Shown piece after piece: positions 20,475 to 32,032 of a DNA stretch of 64,000 nucleotides. The DNA lies in the NCBI GenBank assembly GCA_018136815.1, contig CM030932.1, positions 62,001 to 126,000 of the forward strand, read 5' to 3'. The stretch is from Isochrysis galbana (taxonomy: Eukaryota > Haptophyta > Isochrysidales > Isochrysidaceae). The notes beneath the pieces are model-generated. The model was not told the DNA's origin and searched no databases. It saw only the letters and a list, made by a program, of their open reading frames with translations. Within the stretch, counting starts at the first letter, position 1. Each line of letters opens with the position of its first letter. The position numbers and the translations under genes are program-made.

Positions 20475-21790
20475 ACGAGTCGAGCAAGAAATTAAACTAA
20501 AAAATAGTCTTCCTGGCCCCCCGCGGAGATACGGGTACACCCCGCAGAGCTACGGGAACTCCCGCTGTACGAGTCGAGCAAGAAATTAAACTAAAAAATA
20601 GTCTTCCTGGCCCCCCGCGGAGATACGGGTACACCCCGCAGAGCTACGGGAACTCCCGCTGTACGAGTCGAGCAAGAAATTAAACTAAAAAATAGTCTTC
20701 CTGGCCCCCCGCGGAGATACGGGTACACCCCGCAGAGCTACGGGAACTCCCGCTGTACGAGTCGAGCAAGAAATTAAACTAAAAAATAGTCTTCCTGGCC
20801 CCCCGCGGAGATACGGGTACACCCCGCAGAGCTACGGGAACTCCCGCTGTACGAGTCGAGCAAGAAATTAAACTAAAAAATAGTCTTCCTGGCCCCCCGC
20901 GGAGATACGGGTACACCCCGCAGAGCTACGGGAACTCCCGCTGTACGAGTCGAGCAAGAAATTAAACTAAAAAATAGTCTTCCTGGCCCCCCGCGGAGAT
21001 ACGGGTACGCCCCGCAGAGCTACGGGAACTCCCGCTGTACGAGTCGAGCAAGAAATTAAACTAAAAAATAGTCTTCCTGGCCCCCCGCGGAGATACGGGT
21101 ACACCCCGCAGAGCTACGGGAACTCCCGCTGTACGAGTCGAGCAAGAAATTAAACTAAAAAATAGTCTTCCTGGCCCCCCGCGGAGATACGGGTACACCC
21201 CGCAGAGCTACGGGAACTCCCGCTGTACGAGTCGAGCAAGAAATTAAACTAAAAAATAGTCTTCCTGGCCCCCCGCGGAGATACGGGTACACCCCGCAGA
21301 GCTACGGGAACTCCCGCTGTACGAGTCGAGCAAGAAATTAAACTAAAAAATAGTCTTCCTGGCCCCCCGCGGAGATACGGGTACACCCCGCAGAGCTACG
21401 GGAACTCCCGCTGTACGAGTCGAGCAAGAAATTAAACTAAAAAATAGTCTTCCTGGCCCCCCGCGGAGATACGGGTACACCCCGCAGAGCTACGGGAACT
21501 CCCGCTGTACGAGTCGAGCAAGAAATTAAACTAAAAAATAGTCTTCCTGGCCCCCCGCGGAGATACGGGTACGCCCCGCAGAGCTACGGGAACTCCCGCT
21601 GTACGAGTCGAGCAAGAAATTAAACTAAAAAATAGTCTTCCTGGCCCCCCGCGGAGATACGGGTACACCCCGCAGAGCTACGGGAACTCCCGCTGTACGA
21701 GTCGAGCAAGAAATTAAACTAAAAAATAGTCTTCCTGGCCCCCCGCGGAGATACGGGTACACCCCGCAGAGCTACGGGAACTCCCGCTGT
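20475..21790 (+). repeat. Satellite: 14 tandem copies of a 94-bp unit
   Basis: Exactly 14 x 94 bp. Each unit contains GTCGAGCAAGAAATTAAAC, an A-rich TAAAAAATAG block, CCTGGCCCCCCGCGGAGAT and CCGCAGAGCTACGGGAACTC. Copies are essentially identical; one variant base (TACGCC for TACACC) occurs in units 6 and 12 (21009 and 21573), exactly six units apart, which points to a six-unit higher-order duplication. A diverged partial unit precedes the array near 20440. Confidence 0.97.
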
Positions 21791-21990
21791 AGACCCCAGG
21801 GGGGCGCGCCCTTCTCTCGCGCGAGATCCGCGTCTCGCGCCGCCGATGGAGCCCCCAGAGCTCCCCATGCCCTCTCGGCGCTCACCGCCCGCGCTCACGC
21901 CGCTCGAAGCGGCCAGAGCCGAGACGGTATGGCCTATGCGCTTCTAGCGCGACGGCTCCGATCGCATGGAGCCGTCAGAATGCAGCCCTA
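21791..21990. other. Non-coding, GC-rich
   Basis: No gene seen. Contains short palindromic GC-rich words (GGGGCTCC type) between the 94-bp satellite and the purine-rich duplication. Confidence 0.5.
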
Positions 21991-21999
21991 GGCAGTTGG

Positions 22000-22370
22000 A
22001 GCGCGTGCCGAGCTGAGGGCGAGCAGCGAGGATGAGGACGGGAGGAGGGAAAGTGATGGGGAGCCAGAGGGGGAGGGCTGTCACAACGAGAGGGGAGGGG
22101 AGGGAGAGAGAGTGAGCAGCTGAGCGATAGTGATGGCGACATTGAGAGATCGAGGGAGAGGAAGAGGCAGAGCGATGGGGAGCGCGCGCCGAGCTGAGGG
22201 CGAGCGGCGAGGATGAGGATGGGAGGAGGGAAAGTGAGGGGGAGCTGGAGGGGGAGGGTTGTCACGATGAGAGAGGGGAGGGAAGGGAGAGAGAGTGAGC
22301 AGTTGAGCGATAGTGATGGTGACATTGAGAGATCGAGGGAGAGGGAGAGGCAGAGCAATGGTGAGAGGGA
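22000..22370. repeat. Purine-rich tandem duplication, about 191 bp x 2
   Basis: Two diverged copies, starting near 22007 and 22198 (GCCGAGCTGAGGGCGAGC in both), contain GAGGATGAGGA, GGGAGAGAGAGTGAGCAG and GACATTGAGAGATCGAGG. The plus frame reads as an R/E/S-rich peptide (DGDIERSRERERQ) and the minus frame as repeated SLSL. No domain supports either as a gene. Confidence 0.75.
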
Positions 22371-23480
22371 GAGGAACAACCCAAAACCCACTGTCATCAC
22401 TCAAAGCTCCATCAAGCATTTTCTTGCAGATGGCTCAGTCTTTGTTGCACTGGATGTGGGTGGTAATGTTCCTTAGCATCTGGACAATGTGCAGGGTGTG
22501 TTCCGTTGTTGCACTGTGCGTGGAAAATTGGAAAATGAATTAATGCATCCTCTCAAGTATTGGGACCGAAATGTCCTTAAACTACCACAGGATGCATGAT
22601 GCGTTACGTGTAACTCTCTTTATGAGAGACCGTGCCTTGCATTCCTACAAGTTACCATCACCCACTGTTATGAGGGGTGGGGCAGCCTTGCACAAGATCC
22701 AACCTCATGATGCGTAACGTGTAACTCCCTCTGGGAGACCGTGCCTTGAGTGTTGAGACCAAGGCTGCCCACTCACCCTTCATTTTCTCAATTGTTCCTC
22801 AAGCACCCTCCTCGGCCCAGCCTCACAAGCAGCATGTGTGCCCTCCCAAGCTTAAGTGGGGGGGGGGGGGGGGGGGGCACCCACCACTGCAAAAGACAAG
22901 TTTCATTGGCTCAAATGGAGAGCTAGATGATGCATTAGCCCCTGGTGGGCTCCTAGCCCCGGGACCCCCCCCCCCTGGGGGGATAACGGATAAAGGATGG
23001 AATCTAGAATTCCCCCCTGGAGCTCCCTTTGGGGGGGGGGGGGTAATTGATAATCGGCAAAGGATGGAATCGAAAACACCCCCCCCCTGGAGCTCCTTAG
23101 GGGGGGATAATCTATAATCGATAAAGCAAAGGATGGAGTTCGGAATTCCCCCCCCCCCCTGAGCTCATTCACAGCAAGACACTTTGAAAGCCTCCTCACA
23201 TCCTGCAAGGGGGGGGGGGAGGGGTTCATTGTTTTGGGGGGGGGGGGGGGGGGGAGGGGTAGTACAACGGCCATAATTTATCTTCTAGTGGCAGTGGGCG
23301 TTGCTTGGCAGTGGGCGATCCCGCTCTCAATGCAAGCCTTCGAAGAGATTGTCACCTGGAAGCTGCGTGAGGTAGTGGCACAGGCAACGCAGCCATTGAA
23401 GGAAGAAATTGCCGAGCTCAAGGCTCAAGCTACTAGCCAATCAACTCTGCCCCCAGGTGCACTCTACTCACCAGCTAACA
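22371..23480. repeat. Repeat-rich non-coding stretch
   Basis: Two copies of a 40-45 bp segment (ATGCGTTACGTGTAACTC.., GAGACCGTGCCTTG) lie near 22595 and 22708. Three imperfect copies of a segment with CCCCCTGGAGCTCC, runs of G and GGATAA..CAAAGGATGGA lie near 22965-23160. Long G runs occur near 22858, 23027 and 23237. A short open frame after 23280 (AFEEIVTWKLREVV) has no recognised domain. Confidence 0.6.
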
Positions 23481-23484
23481 ATGA

Positions 23485-23582
23485 GGTTGGTGCACGCCCT
23501 CCGGGGCTCCCGCGGCGGGGGACCCGAAGGAGAGGTGGGGAGCGGCGGCGCGCTCCATGGCAACCAACTATAAAGTTAGTTG
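23485..23582 (-). pseudogene. 5' fragment of a LINE with hairpin leader (copy 2)
   Basis: Reading the minus strand, a hairpin leader at 23561-23582 precedes an ATG (23558) followed by MERAAA and a FGSPAAGAP-like stretch, matching the start of the LINE at 49-6066 (MERAAA, FGPPAEGAP). Only about 80 bp of coding similarity remains. The leader arms differ from copy 1 by paired changes (AAC/GTT for AAG/CTT). Confidence 0.6.
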
Positions 23583-23744
23583 AACGAAGGCCTAAATAAG
23601 CTCCCTATAGGTTCCGGTATGGGAGATCAGCAATTAATTAATTTCTTAATAGTCTCACCGCACACGCGACCGTGCATCCTCTACTTTCTACTCACGTAGG
23701 AAACTTTCTACACCCCCACTCCCCCGGCCCTTTCCCCCCCGCCA

Positions 23745-23865
23745 TCAGGCGACTCCCCCCGTGCACTACTAGGGGGATAGGGGAAAAGGGCTTAGATATG
23801 GTCGGTGGCCCGCGCCCCCCCCCGGCGATCCGTTCCCCCCTTCCTCCTATGCCTACCGGGCTGGC
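23745..23865 (+). repeat. Dispersed repeat, also at 62921-63056
   Basis: About 120-130 bp with GTGCACTA.., GGGATAGGGG, GGGCTT.GATATGGT, GGTGGCCC and CCCCCTTCCTCCTATGCC are shared in the same orientation with 62921-63056. No open frame or terminal repeats were recognised, so the class is unknown. Confidence 0.7.
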
Positions 23866-23904
23866 GGCGGCCTCGGTCCCGACTTATCCTGTAAACAGGT
23901 GCGG

Positions 23905-24394
23905 GACTTACCTATTTTCCGGTGAGCGGAGCTCTCGCTCCGCCCACCCCCTTCTCCGCGCTCTCTCTCCCCTCTCCTGCAGGCACGCGCGATGGCGCGC
24001 CTGCGACAGGCCTGCAGCTGCCCCTGGCGACCCCTGGAGGCCCCTGGAGGCCAGCTCGGGGGGCAGAGGAGGCTGGGGCTGGGCCCTGGCCTCCCCTGCC
24101 TCCCCCTCGCTGGCGCTCCTGTGCCTCAGGGGTCCCCAATCTGCACCTGTCTGCCTGTCGAACAGGGGGGGAGGGGGGGTTGGAGCGATGGGCTGGCCAC
24201 GACAGGCCAGGACGCGCGAGGCAGGCAAGCCTGCCAGTGAGAGAGTGGGTCAGCAGGGCATTCTGCTCCTGGCAAGCCATCAGGCATGCCAGGAGCATGG
24301 GTGGTTCCTCCCCCATTGCAGGGGAGGAGTGGAGAGTGGAGAGAGGGGGGGGCTCGTGCCCCCCCATGGGGCAACCAAGTATAAACTTAGTTGG
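23905..24394 (-). mobile_element. Hairpin-leader element fragment (copy 3)
   Basis: On the minus strand a hairpin leader (24374-24394) is followed by an ATG at 24367 opening a 151-codon frame that starts MGGHEPPPLS. The start of that frame is shared with the element at 56933 (MGGHEP...LHSSPAMGEEPP). The downstream GC-rich part resembles 53060-53330 in reverse orientation. It is probably the 5' part of a LINE subfamily. Confidence 0.5.
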
Positions 24395-24490
24395 TATGGG
24401 AGATCAGCAAAAAAACCTGGGGACTTCTGGCAAAATTTTCGAAAAATACCCGATTTCAGGCCTCTGACGGCCGTGCGGAAATATATGTCA
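24395..24490 (+). repeat. Dispersed repeat related to 62296-62420
   Basis: The GAGATCAGC..AAAAAA, AAAATTTTCGAA and GGCCGTGCGGAAATATA.GTCAGGCCCC blocks match the reverse complement of 62296-62420. A shorter related piece is at 23590-23640 (AAGCTCCCTA..GGTTCCGGT). Probably a non-autonomous DNA element; ends were not defined. Confidence 0.55.
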
Positions 24491-25108
24491 GGCCCCCTCG
24501 ATCGACCGAATGTGACTGGGACTTCGCTCTAACTGGCGTTTTCATTTCTAGGGTGACACGAGCGATCTGGTGAGAGATGGATGCGTGGAACACAAGAATG
24601 GCTTGTTCACTTGGATTTTGTATACACATGGACGCGGTGTACCCGTCCCACCCATATGTGAACGAGTCGAACGATTCGCACTGAAACAAGCGCACGCACG
24701 TCCATGCGACCCCACTCGCATATACGCTTTGCAGCTGCGCTATACTATGTGTCCGCGGCACTTGTCTGTCCCTCGCTCGTTCGCTCTGTGTGTAAACTTG
24801 TCCCATGCAACCACCACCGCTCCGTTTTCGCCCCCGCCAACCCCGACGGCACCTTTCCCACTGCCTCATTGCGTTTCACCTCGCCTCACATCACCTCGAG
24901 GTGGTATAGCTCCCCCGATGACGCTCCTGCCACGACCCTCGACCCGTGGATCGCTACAGATACCACCGGGCTTGGAGCGTAGAACGCACCGCCACCCTCT
25001 ATCATGCGCACCGTTGCATTGTCGTGCTCCACCCTCTCACCATCGCTTCCGAAGACCATGCCGTCGCCGCGACGCGATTCGGTGGTGTCGAACGAATCTG
25101 CGTCCTGG
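24491..25108 (-). repeat. Inverted duplicate of the NLR-like gene 3' end and flank
   Basis: This segment is the reverse complement, with scattered differences, of about 13095-13696: the last exon of the NLR-like gene after its WD repeat, its stop, and the following intergenic DNA up to just before the HNH-like start. It ends abruptly at ..CTGCGTCC and is joined directly to TGGGATGCAG, the end of a WD40 exon in plus orientation. A true inversion and a chimeric join are both possible. Confidence 0.85.
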
Positions 25109-26474
25109 GATGCAGGTGCGATTTTGGCCCCAAATCACCCCTCCTCGGCCAAAGCTGACCCCTCCTGCCTTCCCACACAGGCACGCTCGAGCTTAAGAGC
25201 GAGAAGACCAACGCCCACAGCTCATTGATCACCTCGGTGGCGTTTTCCCCGGACGGGGCCAAGATCGTGTCTGGATCGTGGGACAAGACGATCAAAGTCT
25301 GGGATGCAGGTGCATTTTTGGCCGCAAATCACCCCTCCTCGGCCAAAGCTGAACCCTCCTCCCTGCCCACACAGGCACACTCGAGCTCAAGAGCGAAAAG
25401 ACCAACGCTCACAGCGATTGGGTTCGCTCGGTCGCGTTTTCGCCCGACGGGACCAAGATCGTGTCCGGATCTGATGACAAGACGATCAAAGTGTGGGATG
25501 CAGGTGCGTTTTTGGCCCCAAATCACCCCTCCTCGGCCAAATCTGACCCCTCCTGCCTTCCCAAACAGCCACACTCGAGCTCAAGAGCGAACAGACCTAC
25601 GCTCACAGCAATGATGTTTGCTCGGTCGTGTTTTCGCCGGACGGGACCAAGATCGTGTCCGGATCGGTTGACAAGACGATCAAAGTCTGGGATGCAAGTG
25701 CATTTTTGGCCGCAAATTGCCTCTCCTCGGCCAAAGTTGACTCCTCCTAACTTCCCACACAGGCACACTCGAGCTCAAGAGTGAGAAATCCAACGCCCAT
25801 AGCGATCGGATCTTCTCGGTGGCGTTTTCCCCTGACGGGACCAAGATTGTGTCCGGCTCGAAAGACGAGACGATCAAAGTCTGGGATGCAGGTGCATTTT
25901 TGGCCGCAAATCACCCCTCCTCGGCTCAAGCTGACCCCTCCTGCCTTCCCACGCAGGCACACTCGAGCTCAAGAGCGAACAGACCTACGCCCACAGTGGA
26001 ATGATCACCTCGGTCGCGTTTTCGCCGGACGGGACCAAGATCGTGTCCGGATCACATGACAAGACGATCAAAGTCTGGGATGCAGGTGCATTTTTGGCTG
26101 CAAATCACCCCTCCTCGGCTCAAGCTGACCCCTCCTGCCTTCCCACGCAGGCACACTCGAGCTCAAGAGCGAAAAGACCAACGCCCACAGTGGAATGATC
26201 ACCTCGGTCGCGTTTTCGCCGGACGGGAGCAAGATCGTGTCCGGATCATATGACGAGACGATCAAAGTCTGGGATGCAGGTGCATTTTTGGCCCCAAATC
26301 ACCCCTCCTCGGCTCAAGCTGACCCCTCCTGCCTTCCCACGCAGGCACACTCGAGCTCAAGAGCGAAAAGACCAACGCCCACAGTGGAGAGATCACCTCG
26401 GTCGCGTTTTCGCCGGACGGGAGCAAGATCGTGTCCGGATCATATGACCTGACGATCAAAGTCTGGGATGCAGG
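25109..26474 (+). pseudogene. Second WD40 exon array, truncated at an assembly gap
   Basis: WD40 exons lie at 25181-25309, 25375-25503, 25569-25697, 25763-25891, 25957-26085, 26151-26279 and 26345-26473. All are 129 nt with the 194-bp spacing and the same intron sequences as the NLR-like gene. There is no start, NACHT domain or 3' exon in this orientation: the left side is the inverted 3' tail and the right side is the gap. One donor is changed (GCAA before GTG at 25697). It could be part of a second NLR-like gene whose remainder lies in the gap. Confidence 0.85.
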
Positions 26475-26574
26475 NNNNNNNNNNNNNNNNNNNNNNNNNN
26501 NNNNNNNNNNNNNNNNNNNNNNNNNNNNNNNNNNNNNNNNNNNNNNNNNNNNNNNNNNNNNNNNNNNNNNNNNN
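26475..26574. other. Assembly gap (100 N)
   Basis: Exactly 100 N. The left side is a WD40 array; the right side starts inside a retrotransposon leader. The two sides may not be adjacent in the genome, and the gap probably hides the 5' LTR of the retrotransposon. Confidence 0.99.
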
Positions 26575-26591
26575 CGTCGTGCGTCGATCAC

Positions 26592-29500
26592 CATGCCCGT
26601 AGTCACCCCCGAGGAAAGCTCCATGAGCTCCCCACAAGAACCGCGCATTCCGCGCTAGCTGCCGGCGCGCCCTCGCAGGCCATCTCCAAGAGTGAGATGA
26701 GCCTTGCTCTGACAAGCACAAAATCTTCGCTCGCGCCTTCGGCTCCGGTCGTCACGTCGAGTTCTTCCTTGAGAAATCTTCATCGTCCCCGCGTCATGAG
26801 CCCGTCTCTTCTTCTTCTTCCCGAACTGTTCGGGTCGAAGTCTCCTGGGGAAGAGAGCCTCGTGGGACCCCTCCCTTCTTCAAAGGAGAGCCTTTCCGAG
26901 CCAGTTCTCCCCCCCTCTCGCCTTCCGCGCCGACGGTCGAAGTTCCGCCGCCTCCGCGGGCCTCTACTCACACCCCGTCAACTGGAGCTGGAATGGGTCC
27001 TCTAGCCTCGTCCGTTGCTCCACCGGTGGCCTTTCCTCTCCTTTCTTTCGCTGATCCTTTGCCAAGTGTTCCTTCCTCTCTCAATCCCTCTGTGGTTGGT
27101 GCTGAAGATGATGTGGGTTCCGTCCGGTCCCTCCCTCCTTTCGAGCCCCCACCATATGAAGAGTTTGTTCCACCCCCGTCGACGTATTCGTACCCCAAAC
27201 GTAACGTCGTTCCACCTCCGACCGCCACCGTCGGCGCCGCCCAAATCATGGACCAACAAGTCCAGATCGAGGCTCTCCGCGGCGCTGTCGACCGCCTCGA
27301 GTCCTCTACCTCCAAGCCGCCCAGCGCCACGAAGAATTTCAGCGAGAGGTGGGGTCTACCTTCAACACGATACTCAACATTCTACAGGGCCAGCGGCACT
27401 ACGACTTCGTCTCGAGTCGAAACTTCGCCACCGCTTGTGGAAGAAGGAGCAACTCCATCGGTGTCCCCTGCCTCGGCCAAGTTTCCTTCTCAACCTTTGC
27501 CCGCCGCGCCGTTCTCCGTTCCGCCAAATCCGATTTCGATCCCGTACCCCATACACCCGTTCCTGTCCCGTCTGTCAAGCCTGTTTCTGATCCCCAACCT
27601 CCCACTCACCGTCGCGGGCCTCCGCTCGCTTCCAATCCGGCGACTCGGCGGCATCCCGTCGATCCAAGCCTCGCGGGATGTTTCTGAGCGAGAGGTCATC
27701 CTAGCCTCATGGGACCACTGTTAACATGTCCCCCATGAGGTAGCTTCTCTCTACAAGAACTCCGACGATTTCGAGCTAATCCACGCCATTCTCAACGGCG
27801 GCCTCTCTCGGGCCGGCAATGTTTGGCACTACCGTGTGTTTTTCGAGAAGGAGCACGTGACCAAGTGGCTCGAGCCGCTTCTCCTCGACCGCACCCTCCA
27901 TCACCAAGTCCGAATGGGCAAAGAGCTTTCCGAGATCAAGTTCCCAAGGCCTGGCCTCGGACAACGTCCAGACAGCGGCCACCTCCTGGAATGATTTTCG
28001 TCTGTCCTTCATCAAGCCACTCGAGCGCGCCCTCTCGCTCGCTGCGACCACCGTGAAATCTTTACATCCTTGCTAGCGGCCGCCAACTTGTGCACCACCG
28101 GCAACCAAAGGATTTACGCCTTCCTCCTCGATCTCGCCGAAGATCCGGTTCTCTCTCTCAATCCCGCGCTGGCCTGCGACGTGCTTCTCCGCAAGTGCGA
28201 CGCCACCTTCGCGGCCAACGTGCCCGGCTTCGCCAAAGACTCCGCTCCATGGAGTGGGACCGCCTCGTAGCCCGTGAAGCCGGCTCCGATCTCTTGAGTT
28301 ATCCAAGAATTTGGTGCGCGCGTACGTCCGCAAGATGGGTGACGCGAAGGTGGATGCCACGACGGTCTGGACCACCCAAACATGTCGCACGATATCAATC
28401 AACGATTCGAGTCCATCATTCGAACGACAAGGTCGACGCGGCTCGCGGCGTGGATAACGCGACCAAGTTCGGCGAGTGTCTTGCGAAGACTCGCTTCCGC
28501 GTCGAGACCACGAGCTCCCTCGTTCGGCCCTTTCGTGCGTCAACCTCTGCCAGCGCTACCTGAGCCCGTACGAACAAGCCCGCGCTGGCCAACAAGCGTC
28601 GGTCACGGTCGCCGCCGTGACGCCGCCGGCGACTACTTCCAAGTCCACCAAGACCGCCAAGGTTGCTAAGACTGCCTCTAACCCCGCAGACACTACGGCT
28701 TCGATGGTCGCCGCCGTCCAAGCGGCGGTGCCGAGGCATTAAATCGCAAAACAACAACTCGAACCGCAAGCGACTGGCGCTGACAATCGTCGGGCTCCGC
28801 CTCCGCCTACGAATTACTCCGCATCGTCTCCGTTACCGGACGCACTTCTGACCGTCCCTCGGCAAAAGCACGTCTTCCCGTCGCCAATGTGATCCCCCTC
28901 CGAACGGCCTTGGGCTTCCGGCCGATTCGGGCCTCTCGGAATGGATCCAGTAGCTGGTCTCGAGCGCGAGCCCGCTTCTGGCAAATCTCTCGTTACGCGG
29001 GTCACCCGGCCCTTCGCGCTGCGCTCACGCGCTGCCGTCCCTCGGATGCCACCATGACGGCGCCGCGTCTCGACGACTTAGACCGCGACGTCAAGGAGTG
29101 GACCGACGCCAACGGCTGCGCGTACTGCGCCTTTCGTCCCCGGCTCCATCTGGTACGCCCGAGGCAGACTTGTGGAAGTATGGCACGGGCGACGGAGCTC
29201 ATAACCCCGTCGTTTGCCAACCATACATTCGTTTTCTCTGCGAAGGCGCAGTGGCGAGTGTGGTAACGACCCAGAAGTCCACCGCCGCCTCCGCACGATG
29301 GTTGTTCTCCGTCCGGCCCAGTAGGTCGCCGGCGGGGCCCACGTCCGCGCTGTTACCCCGCTACCAGTCCAGGGTAGTGGGCCTGAACGCCACCCACCAA
29401 AAGATCGTATTACGCTACGGCCGAGTACTTCTACGGCCTCCAACCGTACCCCAAGATTCCCCAAGTTCCAGACAAGCCTGCCACCTCCATCCCCCTCTTT

Positions 29501-30624
29501 CTCCTGCCTCCTCGCCGATTGCCCCTATTTCTCCCAATGCCGATGATTCCATCCTGATTCTCGATATCACGCACGAGTCCTCAAAACCAAGTCAACCGTC
29601 ACCGCCTCTCTATCAACTCAAGCCGCTCAACCGCTACCCCCCGCCACTCCTCAAGCATCCCCAGTCCAAGACCTCACGGTCTGCGAAAATCCAGCCGCCG
29701 CAGGCCCAATCCAACCTTCAATCCTTCAAATCAAATTTCGCATGTCCGAGCCACAAAACGTCTCCCGAGTACGAGTCCGAGTCCAAGTCACGTTCAGAAT
29801 TACCCTCTTCGTCTTACGCCACCGCGAGCCCATCTACGAGTCTGAGCCCAGTCCAGTCATCACCGGTATCACCAGTCTCCATTACTACGACGATGGAGGC
29901 GCAGTTCTCCGGTTCTTCCCCACTTTCTTTCGAGTCCGAGTCCAAGCCTGTTTTGAGCAAACCCCGTTCTGAGCCATCCGAGTCCGAGTCCGAGTCCGAG
30001 TCCGAGTTTACAACGTCACCGAGTCCTACCACGCGGTCGACCGCAGGATTAACGGAGCTCCAGCCACTCACTGAGCCTCCGACGACCACTCCTTCCGCGG
30101 GAGTGTTCACCTTCGGTCCTCCGCGCCCCGAGTCTGAGTCATTTGGAATCTCCGGTCACTTCCAGAATTCCAACCACAACCGAGCCCCGTTTCACGAGCC
30201 ACCGCGTATCGAGTCCAAACACAAGCTGACGCCGAAGCCCTCGACGACAGCCACTGTGTCCTTGTCCAAGCCACCGTTCCGAGTCTCGCCGCAGCCGGCC
30301 TGCCACTCCAGCAGGCTGCACGCCGCCGAGCCGATCCCTTCCGTTTCCGTTCCGAGTCCGAGTCCAATCGCACGAGACAGTGCATCCCGAGCCCGCGTAA
30401 TCAAGCCCGTCACCGAGTCCGAGATTTCGGCCGCACCGAGCCAACCGGTGCTGGCCACCGTGCCCCTATTGTCATCACAAGCTTCAGCTTCGTCCTCACC
30501 GACGGTTGCGACGCCAGGGGCTTCACCTTTGAGCCGGCCCCGTCCGTTCCCATTTCGAAAGTTAGCCCTGTTATTGGCGTCCAGCACGCCAGAAACGACG
30601 AGTCCGAGTCCGAGTACAAATTAA
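26592..30624 (+). pseudogene. gag region, broken into several frames
   Basis: The gag start (MPVVTPEESSMSSPQEP) is interrupted after about 20 codons by a two-base insertion relative to the intact copies near 39051. Further on, gag-like segments occupy successive different frames: 26993-27724, then a stretch near 27740-27960 reading DFELIHAILNGGLSRAGNVW and HVTKWLEPLLLD, then near 28070-28270 NQRIYAFLLDLAEDP. From 29098 to 30624 one frame is a long Ser/Pro/Glu-rich region with SESESESE repeats. Either this copy is decayed or the assembly has many small indels here. Confidence 0.65.
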
Positions 30625-30812
30625 CGTCACCGCGGAGTCCGCGGTCGACCACCGGCGTTCCCACGCCACCCCATCAACCGAGAGCCCTGGAGGAGCTTGA
30701 ACAGCCGTCTCCTAGCCCCTCTCAAGTCGCCGAGTCTTCCGAATTCGAGTCTGAATCCACCGTAATTTCAGCGGTCCATCCACCCGCTAGCCCGAGCCAA
30801 GTCCTCCGAAGA

Positions 30813-32015
30813 ATGCTTCGCATTGCAGAACCTCTTCGGCCACTACCCACGCCAGCCGCTGCCGCAGAGCCACCACCCTGGCCCCAGCCTTCCCCGCAGC
30901 CGGCTTCTACGACAGCCACGTCCCTTCTTTCGCCGGCGCCGACCCCGCCGACGACAGAATGCAACGACGTCTCCTCTTCCGACGTGACCATGGAGAGTGA
31001 CCACAACTCCTCTGCACGTCGAGGAACGGCGGCCTCCCAAACCGAGCTTCTACGCCCATTGAGCCAGCCCAACCGAGTCCCTGAGCCATGTCCTTCATGT
31101 CTCTCACCGGTGGTCTCGCGGCCGCGGCGTCCGTCGCCGCCGTCCGACACCCCACTTCTCCGAGTTTCTTCGTCAATCCCGTCCTCCGAGCCCGTCTCTA
31201 CGTCGTCGATATCCGAGTCTTCTTCCATTCGTCCTACGTCGCTGCGGCCACCGGTCGCCGCCTCCGAGCACTGCCTGCCTCTCGATACCACTGCCACCAC
31301 CATCATGCGCGTGGCAGCGATCAATGCGTCCGCGATCCAGTCCTTCGATTCCTCTCAAAACAACTCCGATGTCGGCACCCGTGATGATACCCCGTCACCC
31401 GCTCTCCACGCTCTCGCCTCTCTTCGTGCACGAGCGAGCGGCTCTGCGGTGGTATTACCTCGGCACCTCACGGAGGCAGCCCAAGAGCTTCGCCGGCCTC
31501 GCAATGGCACCCTAGCCTCGCCTGCCGCCGCGCTACCCAAGCACTTCGATGAGCTTTGCGCTGAGCTCACGAAGATGAATCAACGAGTCCAAGACGGGCT
31601 GACGTCTGGCTGTCACGCACCACGCGTTCTCGTCGTTGGCGAGACGAGCGGCGTCGTCTCCTCCATGTTCCTACTCGCCGGTGCTGATGTAGCTACGTGC
31701 GATTTGTATCCTTCCGAGATCGATTACGTGCCCCACTTCCAAGGCGACGCGCTTCATGTCCAAAACCTAGGTTGGGACCTAGTCATCGCCCACCCGCCCT
31801 GCACGTACCTCTCCGCTGTCAGCAGTCAATGGCTCTCCCAAGAACCCGGACGTCGTGCCGCTCTTGAGTCGGCCGCTCGCGTCTTCAAGTCAATGGCCTC
31901 CGCCACTGCTCCGTTTGTAGCGGTCGAGAACCCTCGGATGCATGCGGAAGCTCGCCGTTTAGTCGGGGGGTTGACCCCGACCCAATTCGTCCAACCCTGG
32001 AGCACGGCACTGGAC
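30813..32015 (+). CDS. Ser/Pro-rich linker and N-terminal part of a C5-cytosine-methyltransferase-like domain
   Basis: From about 31612 this frame reads as a Rossmann SAM-binding start (VLVVGETSGVVSSMFLLAG then ATCDLY), then WDLVIAHPPCTYLS with the PPC motif expected of the catalytic cysteine loop (motif IV), then FVAVENPRMH (motif VI ENP/ENV type) and TPTQFVQPW. The C-terminal part of the domain continues in the next frame from about 32003 (GHQKATGLYLTKGLPPL.., RSRTYVGVAGAMAIHW). One missing base after QPW explains the switch. This layout resembles phage-type and captured C5 methylases. If functional it would methylate DNA or be a structural relic; the frameshift makes activity of this copy doubtful unless bypassed. 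Confidence 0.7.
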
Positions 32016-32032
32016 ACCAGAAAGCCACCGGG

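Noticed and set aside
20475..21790. CRISPR array
   Set aside because: Whole 94-bp units are identical with no unique spacers, and the context is eukaryotic.
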